Positions 38,570 to 47,536 of a stretch of 64,000 nt of DNA are shown here, piece by piece. The notes beneath the pieces are model-generated. The model searched no databases, was not told the DNA's origin, and was given only the letters and a program-made list of their open reading frames with translations. Position numbers and translations under genes: made by a program. The DNA is from Nitrosomonas aestuarii (GTDB lineage: Bacteria; Pseudomonadota; Gammaproteobacteria; Burkholderiales; Nitrosomonadaceae), in the NCBI RefSeq assembly GCF_003046585.1, contig NZ_QAAE01000001.1:124001-188000 (forward strand), in the 5' to 3' direction. Numbering within the stretch: position 1 is the stretch's first letter; each line of letters starts with the position of its first letter.

Positions 38570-39790
38570 ATGACAACCCTTTCGAAGTTATCAACCTTGC
38601 CGGCATGTAGTGAAATTGCGTTGGCCCACAGTCATAAACTGCAGTCCATCATTCGTGATGAAATTGAATCGGCGGGTGGCTGGATTTCATTTGCACGTTA
38701 TATGGACAAGGTACTTTATCATCCGGGGCTGGGCTATTACAGTGGTGGTGCAACAAAGCTGGGCGGTGGCGGTGATTTTGTCACCGCGCCCGAAATTTCC
38801 GTATTATATGGCCGCACGCTGGCAAGGCAGGTGCGCCAGATTGACGAACATGTTGCAAAACATACCGGCTTTGCAGACATGCTTGAGTTTGGTGCAGGTT
38901 CTGGCAAACTGGCGTTAGATCTGTTGCGGGAACTGGAACAACTGGATGCTTTGCCACGGTGTTATTATATACTCGAAGTCAGTGCCCAGCTGCGCGAGCG
39001 GCAGCAAAAGCTGCTGGCCGAGCAGGCTTCACATCTGATGGCGCGTGTGGTCTGGCTGGATCGGTTGCCCGACCGGTTCTGCGGGACCGTGCTCGCCAAT
39101 GAAGTAATTGATGCGATGCCGGTTCATCTGGTTGAGTGGCGGGGCAATGAAGTTTTTGAACGGGGCGTTGCCTGGAATGAGCACGAACAAAATGGCGTTT
39201 TTGTTTGGGAGAGCCGGCCAATAGCGAATGAAACACTCAAGTTCCACGCTGAATTGCTGTCGGCCCGGATAAATCCGGATCAGGATCCTGCCTTCAACTA
39301 CATCAGTGAGGTCAATCTGGCTGCAAGATACTTTATGCGCAGTCTTGCCGGAATGTTGGAGCAGGGTGCTGCAATACTGATCGACTATGGATTTGGTGGT
39401 CGTGAATATTACCATCCGCAACGTAGCCAGGGAACACTCATGTGTCATTATCGCCATCATTCACACCCGGATCCCTTTTTCCTACCGGGGTTGCAGGATA
39501 TTACCAGTCACATAGATTTCAGCGCACTGATGGAAATCGCTGAAGAAACGGAATTGTCATTGATGGGTTATACTACCCAGGCCCATTTTTTATTAAATTG
39601 CGGTGTTACGGAAATACTGGCTCGGATTCCAGTAGAGGATGTGCAAAATTACCTGCCAGCAGCCAATCAGTTGCAGAAGCTGGTCAGTCCTGCTGAGATG
39701 GGGGAATTGTTCAAAGTGATTGCTTTTGGCAGAAACATTGCACAGCCGCTGGTCGGATTTGTCAAGGGCGATAAAAGCCGGATGTTGTAA
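38570..39790 (+). CDS. MidA/NDUFAF7-family SAM-dependent methyltransferase
   Basis: 406 residues. Family marks are ISFARYMDKVLYHPGLGYYS, FVTAPEISVLYGR, the SAM-binding MLEFGAGSGKLALDLL, LANEVIDAMPVHL and LIDYGFGGREYYHPQRSQGT. The mitochondrial homologue methylates an Arg of a complex I subunit. The bacterial role is unproven. It is divergent from the pteridine reductase gene. Confidence 0.92.
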   Translation: MTTLSKLSTLPACSEIALAHSHKLQSIIRDEIESAGGWISFARYMDKVLYHPGLGYYSGGATKLGGGGDFVTAPEISVLYGRTLARQVRQIDEHVAKHTGFADMLEFGAGSGKLALDLLRELEQLDALPRCYYILEVSAQLRERQQKLLAEQASHLMARVVWLDRLPDRFCGTVLANEVIDAMPVHLVEWRGNEVFERGVAWNEHEQNGVFVWESRPIANETLKFHAELLSARINPDQDPAFNYISEVNLAARYFMRSLAGMLEQGAAILIDYGFGGREYYHPQRSQGTLMCHYRHHSHPDPFFLPGLQDITSHIDFSALMEIAEETELSLMGYTTQAHFLLNCGVTEILARIPVEDVQNYLPAANQLQKLVSPAEMGELFKVIAFGRNIAQPLVGFVKGDKSRML

Positions 39791-39814
39791 TCTGTAAGTG
39801 AAAACACTTTGTTT

Positions 39815-40261
39815 TTAGTTGTGTTTTGTGCTGCAGGCAGCAGCAATTGTCTGCAGCGTTTGATCATCCAGTTTCATTTGTGCGATTTCAAACAATTCAC
39901 GTTCCTCAAAACGGATATGCTGTTCCAGTAATTCGCCCAGCATTTTTAAATTGGCAGTATCGCGCACGGTATTTGGGGATAACAGTTGGCGTAACGTTTC
40001 ATGTTCAGCATAAAGCTGATCTACCAATTGATCGACGTTCGGGTCATTGAGTGCTTTTAAGGCGGCTGCAAGATAGGATTCTTCAATGACAAAGTGTGAT
40101 ATCAAGACGCTTTTTGCATGTGCAAGCAGTTCTGTCCAGATTTGTTGTTTCTCAGAATTCTGTGTTTTTTCGCCAGATGCTGCCATTTTGGCCTTTCGTG
40201 CCAGCACCAGACCGTAGTGGTGATCCATTGACAAGGCTTTTAGTGCAGCCGCTCTTTTCAA
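39815..40261 (-). CDS. Hemerythrin-like HHE domain protein
   Basis: 148 residues from a TTG with GGAGAG about 7 bases upstream. Iron-ligand His/Glu residues fit the hemerythrin pattern: SMDHHYGLVLA, HFVIEESYLA, YAEHETLR, LLEQHIRFEERELF. Such proteins hold a di-iron site and may sense or bind O2, NO or iron. It is a single-domain cytosolic form. A role in handling NO or O2 would suit a nitrifier but is inference. Confidence 0.85.
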   Translation of the reverse strand: MKRAAALKALSMDHHYGLVLARKAKMAASGEKTQNSEKQQIWTELLAHAKSVLISHFVIEESYLAAALKALNDPNVDQLVDQLYAEHETLRQLLSPNTVRDTANLKMLGELLEQHIRFEERELFEIAQMKLDDQTLQTIAAACSTKHN

Positions 40262-40318
40262 AATTTCTCTCCAAAAAAACGCACAAAATACGTTATTCTG
40301 CTATTTTATCGGTTTAAT

Positions 40319-40428
40319 AGGCCGTTGCAAAACTTTTTCAAGGCAACCGATGCAAGGTAAAAACAGACGAATTTTTGCAAGCAGGTTTTGAACGCCGGGA
40401 CGACAACGCAGATAGTTTTTAACAGCCT
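40319..40428. repeat. MITE-like element with imperfect terminal inverted repeats
   Basis: A 110-bp intergenic block begins AGGCCGTTGCAAAACT and ends AGTTTTTAACAGCCT; the reverse complement of the end is AGGCTGTTAAAAACT, matching the start in most positions. It has no coding capacity and lies between the hemerythrin and phosphoribosyltransferase genes. This layout resembles a miniature inverted-repeat element. A flanking target duplication is not obvious. Confidence 0.5.
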
Positions 40429-40484
40429 GTTAATGACTACTAAGGTTGTCAGTGCGTAATCTTGCTCGAAGGGAGAATAGTGCA

Positions 40485-41105
40485 ATGTTTCAAGATCGTG
40501 AGGATGCTGCCGCACAATTGGCAGAACGATTATTGCCGTATCAGGAACAACACCCATTGGTTTTAGCGATACCGCGAGGTGCGGTACCGATGGCAAAAAT
40601 TATTGCTGAAAGATTGTGTGGTGACATGGACATAGTCCTTGTCCGTAAACTGGGTGCACCCGGTAACCCTGAATTGGCCATTGGTGCGGTTGACGAAACC
40701 GGTTGGATATATCTGACCAAGGAAGCCGAGCTGATTGTTCACGATCAGGAATATATTGAGACCGAAAAGAAAAAACAGCTTGAAACCATGCAGGTACGGC
40801 GAAAAATGTATACACCTGTGCGGCCGCCGTTGAATCCAGAAGGACGTATTATAATTGTGATAGATGACGGTCTGGCTACCGGATCGACCATGATTGCCGC
40901 CTTGCATGCCTTACGTGCGAAGCATCCGCAGAGATTAATCTGCGCGGTACCCGTTGCACCGCCAGAGACGCTGGATAAAGTGGCATCTTATGCAGATGAA
41001 ACGATTTGCCTTGAATCCCCACAATTCTTTTATGCAGTCGGACAGTTTTATCGAGTGTTTCAGCAGGTCAGCGACGAAGAGGTGATTGCTTTGCTGAAAG
41101 AATAG
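40485..41105 (+). CDS. Phosphoribosyltransferase-domain protein
   Basis: 206 residues from MFQDREDAAAQLAERL, with GGGAG upstream. The PRPP loop IIIVIDDGLATGSTMIAAL, near residue 125, is diagnostic. VLAIPRGAVPMAKII and VRKLGAPGNPELAIGAVDE match the stand-alone family annotated as phosphoribosyltransferase, often found with dienelactone-hydrolase-like or stress genes. The substrate is unknown. No partner gene is seen beyond the M48 protease 73 bases downstream. Confidence 0.85.
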   Translation: MFQDREDAAAQLAERLLPYQEQHPLVLAIPRGAVPMAKIIAERLCGDMDIVLVRKLGAPGNPELAIGAVDETGWIYLTKEAELIVHDQEYIETEKKKQLETMQVRRKMYTPVRPPLNPEGRIIIVIDDGLATGSTMIAALHALRAKHPQRLICAVPVAPPETLDKVASYADETICLESPQFFYAVGQFYRVFQQVSDEEVIALLKE

Positions 41106-41177
41106 CTGCAGTTGACACTGTTATTCGGTATAAAATAAGTGAAAATGAATGAAGCTTTTCTAAAGGAGCTGTTACTG

Positions 41178-41963
41178 ATGAATATCCGAACAATCATTAT
41201 TCTGTTGATGCTTGTCATGATCACGGCCTGTGCGACATCACCAACCGGCAGGAGCCAGTTGATTTTTATGCCGGACGATGAAGTCGATGCAATGGGGTTA
41301 CAGGCTTTTGATAATTTGAAATCTGAAAAGCTGATTAATCGCAATGTGCAAGAAAACGCTTTTGTTCAGTGTATTGCGGACGCGATTACACGCGAGGTCG
41401 GTGGTAACTGGGAAGTGGTCGTCTTTGAAGACGAAACACTTAACGCATTTGCATTGCCGGGCAATAAGATCGGCGTCCACACAGGAATGGTGGATATGGT
41501 CGATAATCAGGGTCAACTCGCGTCTGTCATTGGCCACGAAGTGGGGCATGTATTGGCGAGACACAGCAATGAGCGTATGTCACAGAAGCTGGGTGCACAG
41601 GTGGGCGTATCATTAATTGCAGCAGTTGCAGCACCACAAACCGCATTGGGGCAGACTGCCGTCAGTTTGCTGGGCGTGGGTGCGCAATACGGTGTTATTA
41701 TGCCGTTTAGCCGTCTGCATGAAAGTGAAGCGGATGATATCGGTGTCGAACTCATGGCAAAGGCAGGATTTGATCCGAGGGAAAGCATTACACTATGGCA
41801 AAAAATGGCACAGGCCAGTCAGGGTGCGCAACCAATTGAATTTTTATCTACGCACCCATCGCATGGAACCCGGATAGAAGATTTGCAGGCTTTAATGCCT
41901 GAAGCAATGGCTCTGATGCAGCAGGCACATGCTGCCGGGAAAAATCCGCGCTGCGCAAAATGA
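41178..41963 (+). CDS. M48-family metallopeptidase, lipoprotein
   Basis: 261 residues from MNIRTIIILLMLVMITACAT, with AAGGAG upstream. Lipobox Cys18 implies outer-membrane lipid anchoring. The zinc site is HEVGH (residues 120-124), with the third ligand Glu in SRLHESEADDIG. The architecture matches LoiP/YcaL-type or Oma1-like periplasmic proteases, which act in envelope quality control. The C-terminal STHPSHGTRIEDLQ is also typical. Confidence 0.93.
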   Translation: MNIRTIIILLMLVMITACATSPTGRSQLIFMPDDEVDAMGLQAFDNLKSEKLINRNVQENAFVQCIADAITREVGGNWEVVVFEDETLNAFALPGNKIGVHTGMVDMVDNQGQLASVIGHEVGHVLARHSNERMSQKLGAQVGVSLIAAVAAPQTALGQTAVSLLGVGAQYGVIMPFSRLHESEADDIGVELMAKAGFDPRESITLWQKMAQASQGAQPIEFLSTHPSHGTRIEDLQALMPEAMALMQQAHAAGKNPRCAK

Positions 41964-42228
41964 GCTTGTAACGTGTTCATATTGCCGATTCTTAAAAATT
42001 CAGTGCTGAAAAGTATGGTTTTGATCCCTTTGATGGGTATTGTGATGTTGAATTGCTGTATTGAAAGACCTGCTCCCAATGTTGCTATTTTGACTGGGGG
42101 AGCTATAGCGCATTGTTAGATGGAACAAAACCCAATCCGGGCAGTCATAAAATTATGTAGCCGCACTCTTCTATTACAGGCAAATTTGACAACAACTGAC
42201 CAAACAAAATCAATATGGAGAAAATGTC

Positions 42229-42702
42229 ATGAGTTCGTATACAACTAGATTATCTATCAAGCGCTTATTCATATATGCATCCATGTCTATCTTTATCTTA
42301 GCCAGCGCAGATGCCCTATCATATGGCAGTGGCGGTTATACAGCGAATCCCAGCAATGCAGCGGAACCCGACCAGGCTGTGTATTTTATTGAACCCAAAA
42401 ACAATGCCACTGTTGACCAGGAATTTACTATTAAAATGGGTATCAGAGGGATGGCGATCAAACCCGCCGGAGACATGACACCCAACACTGGCCATCATCA
42501 CTTGCTAGTTGATGAAAGTCCAGTTAGAAAAAACGAAGTCATTCCCAGTTCTCCTACGCATTTGCATTTTGGCAAAGGACAAACTAAAACCACACTAACG
42601 CTCCCTCCAGGAAAACATACATTAACACTGCAATTTGCTGACGGCGCACATCGGTCATATGGTTTCGCTATGCGACAAAGTATCACGGTACATGTCAAAT
42701 AA
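42229..42702 (+). CDS. DUF4399 periplasmic protein
   Basis: 157 residues with a signal peptide (residues 10-32) and GGAG upstream. The family core is VYFIEPKNNATVDQEFTIKM, then TGHHHLLVD, PTHLHFGKGQT and TLTLQFADGAHRSYG. The His-rich centre (GHHHLL, HLHFG) could bind metal, but no function is established. The domain often occurs alone in the periplasm, as here. A strong hairpin ends the unit. Confidence 0.85.
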   Translation: MSSYTTRLSIKRLFIYASMSIFILASADALSYGSGGYTANPSNAAEPDQAVYFIEPKNNATVDQEFTIKMGIRGMAIKPAGDMTPNTGHHHLLVDESPVRKNEVIPSSPTHLHFGKGQTKTTLTLPPGKHTLTLQFADGAHRSYGFAMRQSITVHVK

Positions 42703-42740
42703 AACATAATTAAAGGCGTCAATCACAAATTGTTTGTAAG

Positions 42741-42768
42741 AGAATCAATGGGTGACCCCATTGATTCT
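42741..42768 (+). terminator. Strong hairpin after the DUF4399 gene
   Basis: A 12-bp perfect inverted repeat (AGAATCAATGGG / CCCATTGATTCT) with a 4-base loop lies 39 bases after the stop. The T run is missing, so it may act as a weak terminator or mRNA-stabilising stem. Confidence 0.5.
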
Positions 42769-42861
42769 GAACTGTTTAATCCCTACTCAAGCTTTATTCA
42801 ATAACGTTGCAATAACGAAATTGCACCAAACAAGAGTGGGCAGCCAGTCGACTGGATACGG

Positions 42862-43464
42862 CTATTTTAGACCGAAATAAGCAAACAATGCAGCCAATAA
42901 TAGACCGAAAATGTAATCAAGTTTTTTCAATGACCACTGCAATACTTCATTCTTGATACTTTTTTTAAAGCCAAGTTCTATTTGGTCTTTATCACTTAAC
43001 AAAGGTACAAATGGCTTCGCTTCCTCGTTGCTAAGATATCGAATGTATTGCTTTAGCGATCCAGTAACATTCTTTTCAAGTACAGGCAGTTGTTTTGTTT
43101 GTAACTGTCTTGCGACTTCCCCCGCATTTCCCTCATCTGCTTCTTTTTCAGCAACAAGTTTCTGTATTTTATCGCATGCTTCATGTGCTGCTTTTGCAGC
43201 CACGTACATTCCTAAATTCATTAGGACTTCTGCCGCTGATTTTTGCTTCGCAGACATTAAAATTTCGTTACTAAAGCATAGCCTTCTACCAAGATCCCCC
43301 GCTAAATACCCCCATCTAAGCTCCTTTGATAAGAAACCCCTTTTGTCGAAAGACTCATTCAAATTAAACCTCTCGGTTTCACTTTCAAAATACTCATCAG
43401 GAATATGCTCTCTAAGATCACTAAGCACCATGAATCTCAATTGAGATTCTATCCATTGGTTCAT
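42862..43464 (-). CDS. Hypothetical protein with C-terminal membrane anchor
   Basis: 200 residues; AAGGAG lies very close to the ATG. It is mostly charged helices (ELRWGYLAGDLGRRLCFSNE, AAKAAHEACDKIQKLVAEKE), followed by a single C-terminal transmembrane segment (DYIFGLLLAALFAYFGL) just before the stop. It is thus a likely tail-anchored cytosolic protein. No family is recognised. Base composition is more AT-rich than the flanking housekeeping genes and the gene stands alone, which fits an acquired gene. Confidence 0.65.
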   Translation of the reverse strand: MNQWIESQLRFMVLSDLREHIPDEYFESETERFNLNESFDKRGFLSKELRWGYLAGDLGRRLCFSNEILMSAKQKSAAEVLMNLGMYVAAKAAHEACDKIQKLVAEKEADEGNAGEVARQLQTKQLPVLEKNVTGSLKQYIRYLSNEEAKPFVPLLSDKDQIELGFKKSIKNEVLQWSLKKLDYIFGLLLAALFAYFGLK

Positions 43465-43799
43465 TTCTCCTTATAAATAGGCGCTGTCCTAACTAACCAA
43501 GAAAGGTTATCACTATTGACATGCGAAAAAGTCATTTAAGTCAGTATATGCAAACTCGCTATAACTGCTTCGTGTCTTTCATACTTATAGTTTGACCGAT
43601 TTAAGGTGAAGTTGACAATACCCGTCGACAGTTGCCTCTCCTGCCTTGCCTCCCTTATAAGTGTCGAAAATTTTTACAGAACCTGTATGAGAAAACATCC
43701 AACTCTCTGAAATATTGATTATATTTATTTTGGTATGAATATTGCTCATATTTTACTCATAACAAGCTCATTAATATAAATAATAAGAGGAATTTTTGT
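43465..43799. other. Non-coding gap before the sorted-envelope genes
   Basis: About 335 AT-rich bases between divergent genes. No sigma-54 site of the type that drives many PEP-CTERM genes could be identified, and no RNA gene is seen. Confidence 0.4.
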
Positions 43800-44573
43800 A
43801 TGAACAATAAACTGGTTTCAATACTGGGTGCTTTCTTGTTTTTTGGGGTTACAACTTCAGCGCAGGCTATACCACTAACTGGGCCATCTCCAACTGGCGG
43901 TTATATCATTGTCGAAAGCAGCGGCGCTTGCGCAGGTTATTGCGCTGAAGGGACGAACTTTATCGCTGATCAAACGTGGACCAGGCATTTAACACTCGGG
44001 AGCCTAAGCATGTCAGCGGGCGGTTCGGTGAATCACACCGAAGTAAAAGCGAATATTAATGGGATGAATGCGGGTGGTCGAATTATCGCGAGCCATGCGG
44101 ATACTTATACACTCCACGGTCCCGCTGGCACAGGACTTGTGCCAGTCTCTGCGACATTGGATGTGACCGGGATTCGCTCCCCGCTCGCCAACACTGCAGT
44201 TGGGTTTGGAACTTTTGGGCGCAGCGCCTTTGTGGCTGGCAGCTCCATTTTTTATTATGAAGCGGCACACCCTATAAACGTCGATCAAGTTTTGACCTAT
44301 TCTTTGGATGTGCTCGTCGACTCGACTTTTTCATTTTCCACGATCATTGACTTGTTGGTTCGCAGCGATCAGATTGCTACTTTCGGATCGACTGCTGTGC
44401 TCGGATTTATATTGCCTGAAGGCTATTATGTGTCGTCCGTCGAAGGATTCAATGGGGTCGGTAGCCGCCTGCCCGATCCGAGCTCAGGCGTGCCAGAACC
44501 AGCCAGTTTGGGCCTCTTGGGACTTGGCCTTGCCATGCTAGGTCTGGTTCGCCGCCGGAAGGGTAATGATTAA
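43800..44573 (+). CDS. PEP-CTERM sorting-domain protein
   Basis: 257 residues with AGAGGAA upstream. There is a signal peptide at 1-23 (SAQA end), a beta-rich Gly/Ser-rich body, and a C-terminal sorting signal VPEPASLGLLGLGLAMLGLV followed by RRRK. PEP-CTERM proteins are processed by an exosortase (EpsH) and placed at the cell surface or in the exopolysaccharide matrix. No exosortase gene is in the window. The body is not assigned to a known domain. Confidence 0.9.
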   Translation: MNNKLVSILGAFLFFGVTTSAQAIPLTGPSPTGGYIIVESSGACAGYCAEGTNFIADQTWTRHLTLGSLSMSAGGSVNHTEVKANINGMNAGGRIIASHADTYTLHGPAGTGLVPVSATLDVTGIRSPLANTAVGFGTFGRSAFVAGSSIFYYEAAHPINVDQVLTYSLDVLVDSTFSFSTIIDLLVRSDQIATFGSTAVLGFILPEGYYVSSVEGFNGVGSRLPDPSSGVPEPASLGLLGLGLAMLGLVRRRKGND

Positions 44574-44788
44574 TTTGATGTTGCTGCAAGCCGGTGACGG
44601 GCAATAATCGCCAATAAATTGGGTATTAACCCACCAGCCCAGCTAAAACCCGCTAACCAGCATGTCTCTGGTTTTTAAAAATTTAATGCACCTTTACGCA
44701 AAAGCTGACACTTTCTTGTTCATTCAGCAGATTAGATTCGCCTTCATTTGAATAGTGTTTTTGTATGTTTTCTTAATTGGGATGGATT

Positions 44789-45646
44789 ATGAAATACCTT
44801 AAAACTCAAGTTGTTATAATTTTATTCATTTTGTTTCCATCGCTTGCGTCGGCAGCACTAATTTCGTTAGTGCTGGAACGGGATACGCCTTCCGGGAGCG
44901 GGCTTGATCTGTTCGTGCAGTCCTATGGGAGTTTGCCGGATCTGCTCACCAACACCAATGGCTCTGGCAGTCTTAGTGCGATACCCCTGAACCCCGGGTT
45001 TTCGGTGGGTGGAGCGTTTTACGATGGGACCTACAATCTGCTGCTGGAACGGGACACGGCCTCTGCGGGTGGGCTTGATTTGTTCGTGCAGACCTACGCG
45101 AGTCTGTCGGATCTGCTCACCAACACCAATGGCTCTGGCAGTCTTAGTGCGATACCCCTGAATCCCGTGTTTTCGGTGGGTGGGGTGTTTTACGATGGGG
45201 CCTACAATCTGCTGCTGGAACGGGACACGGCCTCTGCGGGTGGGCTTGATTTGTTCGTGCAGACCTACGCGAGTCTGTCGGATCTGCTCACCAACACTAA
45301 TGGCTCTGGCAGTCTTAGTGCGATACCCCTGAACCCCGGGTTTTCGGTGGGTGGGGCGTTTTACGATGGGGCCTACCATCTGCTGCTGGAACGGGACACG
45401 GCCTCTGCGGGTGGGCTTGATTTGTTCGTGCAGACCTACGCGACTCTGTCGGATCTGCTCACCAACACCAATGGCTCTGGCAGTCTTAGTACGATACCCC
45501 TGAACCCCGGGTTTTCGGTGGGTGGGGCGTTCTTCACGCCTGACCCGCCCGTTGTTGTGTCCTCGCCCTCCTCAGGCATGCTAATTTTGGCAGGGGTCGG
45601 TTTGCTCATTGGATTTCGCCGTCGCAAGGCCATGCTGGTGCACTAG
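44789..45646 (+). CDS. Repeat-rich surface protein with PEP-CTERM-like tail
   Basis: 285 residues from MKYLKTQVVIILFILFPSLA at 44789; a TTG at 44777 is less likely. After the signal peptide come four copies of a 57-residue unit (LERDTASAGGLDLFVQTYAS, then LSDLLTNTNGSGSLSAIPL and FSVGGAFYDGAYNLL). The first copy is more diverged and the last ends early. The C-terminal SPSSGMLILAGVGLLIGF plus RRRK has the hydrophobic helix and basic end of a sorting signal but lacks the Pro-Glu-Pro triplet. It is the neighbour of a canonical PEP-CTERM gene. Confidence 0.8.
   Translation: MKYLKTQVVIILFILFPSLASAALISLVLERDTPSGSGLDLFVQSYGSLPDLLTNTNGSGSLSAIPLNPGFSVGGAFYDGTYNLLLERDTASAGGLDLFVQTYASLSDLLTNTNGSGSLSAIPLNPVFSVGGVFYDGAYNLLLERDTASAGGLDLFVQTYASLSDLLTNTNGSGSLSAIPLNPGFSVGGAFYDGAYHLLLERDTASAGGLDLFVQTYATLSDLLTNTNGSGSLSTIPLNPGFSVGGAFFTPDPPVVVSSPSSGMLILAGVGLLIGFRRRKAMLVH
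44873..45540 (+). repeat. Four tandem 171-bp coding repeats
   Basis: Units start at 44873, 45044, 45215 and 45386, each exactly 171 bp apart (57 codons). Units 2 to 4 are almost identical at DNA level; unit 1 differs more and unit 4 is shortened. Near-identity at synonymous positions means recent duplication or gene conversion, and copy number is likely to vary between strains. Confidence 0.95.
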
Positions 45647-45803
45647 GGCGCGCCTGGGTTTAACAGCAAAAAGGTACCAGGTCCTGCAATACAGCATTTA
45701 TTATTATTTTGTTAGACTTGGTGCCATTTGAGTTGCAACAAAAAGGCTTAGCCTGCATCACCTCTGACCCAAAACCCAAAAGTCAGGCGATGAGCATAAG
45801 TAC

Positions 45804-45840
45804 ATGAAAAAAACGACTTCCCGATTTGAGTAATCTCGGG
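45804..45840 (-). terminator. Possible terminator beyond the VOC gene
   Basis: On the minus strand a short CCCGA / TCGGG stem (45836-45840 with 45820-45824) is followed by AAGTCG and seven T. It lies about 135 bases after the VOC stop. The stem is short with a long loop. The rest of the 330-base gap (45647-45975) shows nothing else. Confidence 0.3.
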
Positions 45841-45975
45841 GTTAACAGTCAATAGTTTGTTAAATAAGGGTCAGGGCGGCTTCTGGATGATTGTAAGGGT
45901 AGCTATTTGTATGACAGGTATTCTTCTTTGGGCTGGTGCTTGCTTTAACTGGTATCGGTTGGATTCAAAGGAATA

Positions 45976-46368
45976 TTATTGCTGCGGTTCAGGTTCATCA
46001 GCGGAAAAATCCAATTCAACTTTTGCACCATCCGGGTCATAAAAAAACAACTGCCAGACGCCCAGTTCTTTCATACGGTTCAGTTTGTATACGATGCCGT
46101 GCTGCTTGAGTATATTGATCGTCGTTTGCAGACCGGTCGCGGTAAATGCCATATGGTCAATGACACCGGGCGCACTTTCCGGCATCGGTCGCTCGGCCAT
46201 AATGTGCAGGAGGGAATGTTTCTGGTCTGCTGCGTACAGCCAAGCACCAGTTGATTCCATAGGTGGTCGGTAACCTTCACGCAGACCCAGTATTTCCAGA
46301 TAAAAAGCCTTGGTTTTTTCCAGGTCACTGCTGATCACAGTAAAATGATTCATGCCTTCAATTTTCAT
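45976..46368 (-). CDS. VOC-family (glyoxalase-like) protein
   Basis: 130 residues with AGGAGG upstream. A single vicinal-oxygen-chelate fold: MNHFTVISSDLEKTKAFYLE, LGLREGYRPP, HMAFTA, and FFYDPDGAKVELDF near the end. The metal ligands His8, His in VIDHMAF and Glu in KVELD are retained, so it may be an active dioxygenase, isomerase or glyoxalase; the substrate cannot be deduced. It is a single gene. Confidence 0.88.
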   Translation of the reverse strand: MKIEGMNHFTVISSDLEKTKAFYLEILGLREGYRPPMESTGAWLYAADQKHSLLHIMAERPMPESAPGVIDHMAFTATGLQTTINILKQHGIVYKLNRMKELGVWQLFFYDPDGAKVELDFSADEPEPQQ

Positions 46369-46771
46369 GGTGCCTCCTTGTTATAATAATTGGACTGACT
46401 CACAACTGTGTATATTGTATTATGGCGTGGCAGTATGATGGAAGGAAAAGCAATACTCGAGAGGCCGAATATGCACAATACGGTCAGTCATCAAATGAGC
46501 GATCAGGGTATGGAATTACTCATGCCTATCGAGTCGTTTAGAAGGAAAGCACCAGGACAGACAGGTGGGTGCATAAACATCAGATATAACCGTTAAAACA
46601 GATCTTATCGCGTATTTGTTCAAATAACTTTTTTGGTTTAGGTTGGATGGTAGATGTATGTATAGTCAGTTGTAGTGGCTTATACTCAATGATTAAAAAT
46701 AAATAAATCTTGGATTCGTATAATAACTATCCACTTTTAGTTGCCCATTGATTATTGATAGAGGTAAGCAG
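46369..46771. other. Non-coding gap
   Basis: About 400 bases; a 62-codon frame at 46408-46596 lacks a ribosome binding site and protein-like composition. No hairpin or RNA gene is recognised. Confidence 0.4.
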
Positions 46772-47518
46772 CTATCTGCCAGGGTATTTCAGACTAGTGC
46801 TGAGTTCATTCATAAATTGTTGAATACGTGCGGCATTTGCACCCAGGTCACTTAATCCAACACGTGAAACTGAACGCATGTCCACGCGTGTCTTATCTTC
46901 CACACTTTGTATGCGAATAACGACATCATCTTTGAAAGCCATGATCGGTGTTGTGGCTGTTGCTTCGATGGTGCCTTTATCTGCAGAGGCTGCTGCAATT
47001 TTCCAACCGTGTGATTTGGCCAGTTGCAGGGCCTGTATAAATACAATATCTCTGGAACGGTCTAACAGCAATGGTTTTAGCGCCGGATAAGCTTCCTGTT
47101 GCAATTGCGTAAGATTTTCCGGAGATTTGCGGTCTAATGTGTTATCGGTATGAGTGCGTAAAGCCAGAACAGCTTTAAATTCCGGTGGATTATCAATATC
47201 TGTGGTGATGTCATGTATGCGTGGAACACCTGAACCCGACAGCATGGTCAGTATAGTCGGTGCCGCCACAATAAGTCCGAGTAAAAGACCCGCTAAAACG
47301 GGTAAAACACTTTTTTGCTGTTGCCATGCGGTAATGAGACCGATCGCGCTTAGAACAACAGCCAGCAGACCTGAAAGTGCTGATACCGCCAGCATCGGCA
47401 GTGCGATTTGGAAACCGACTGCTTCAAACCGGTGCAGGACGACGGCCAGCATCGCAAGCAGTGCGGCCAATACTGCAATAATGATACCCAATCGAGGGAA
47501 GTTATAGCGTCTAAACAT
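46772..47518 (-). CDS. DUF1499 domain membrane protein
   Basis: 248 residues. Three hydrophobic segments lie in the first 110 residues (LGIIIAVLAALLAMLAVVLH; FQIALPMLAVSALSGLLAVV; SVLPVLAGLLLGLIVAAPTI). The soluble DUF1499 domain follows (RIHDITTDIDNPPEFKAVLA, then KIAAASADKGTIEATATTP and TRVDMRSVSRVGLSDLG). The function of the family is unknown. It follows the GNAT-nitrilase gene by 18 bases, so the two are probably co-transcribed. Confidence 0.88.
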   Translation of the reverse strand: MFRRYNFPRLGIIIAVLAALLAMLAVVLHRFEAVGFQIALPMLAVSALSGLLAVVLSAIGLITAWQQQKSVLPVLAGLLLGLIVAAPTILTMLSGSGVPRIHDITTDIDNPPEFKAVLALRTHTDNTLDRKSPENLTQLQQEAYPALKPLLLDRSRDIVFIQALQLAKSHGWKIAAASADKGTIEATATTPIMAFKDDVVIRIQSVEDKTRVDMRSVSRVGLSDLGANAARIQQFMNELSTSLKYPGR

Positions 47519-47536
47519 AAGCCGTAAATTTAAGTA

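Noticed and set aside
44867..45379. 170-codon minus-strand frame with internal repeats
   Set aside because: Its periodicity comes from the 171-bp tandem repeats of the surface-protein gene; 171 is a multiple of 3, so any frame stays open.
44873..45540. CRISPR array
   Set aside because: The repeats are 171 bp, contiguous, coding and without spacers; no cas gene is present.
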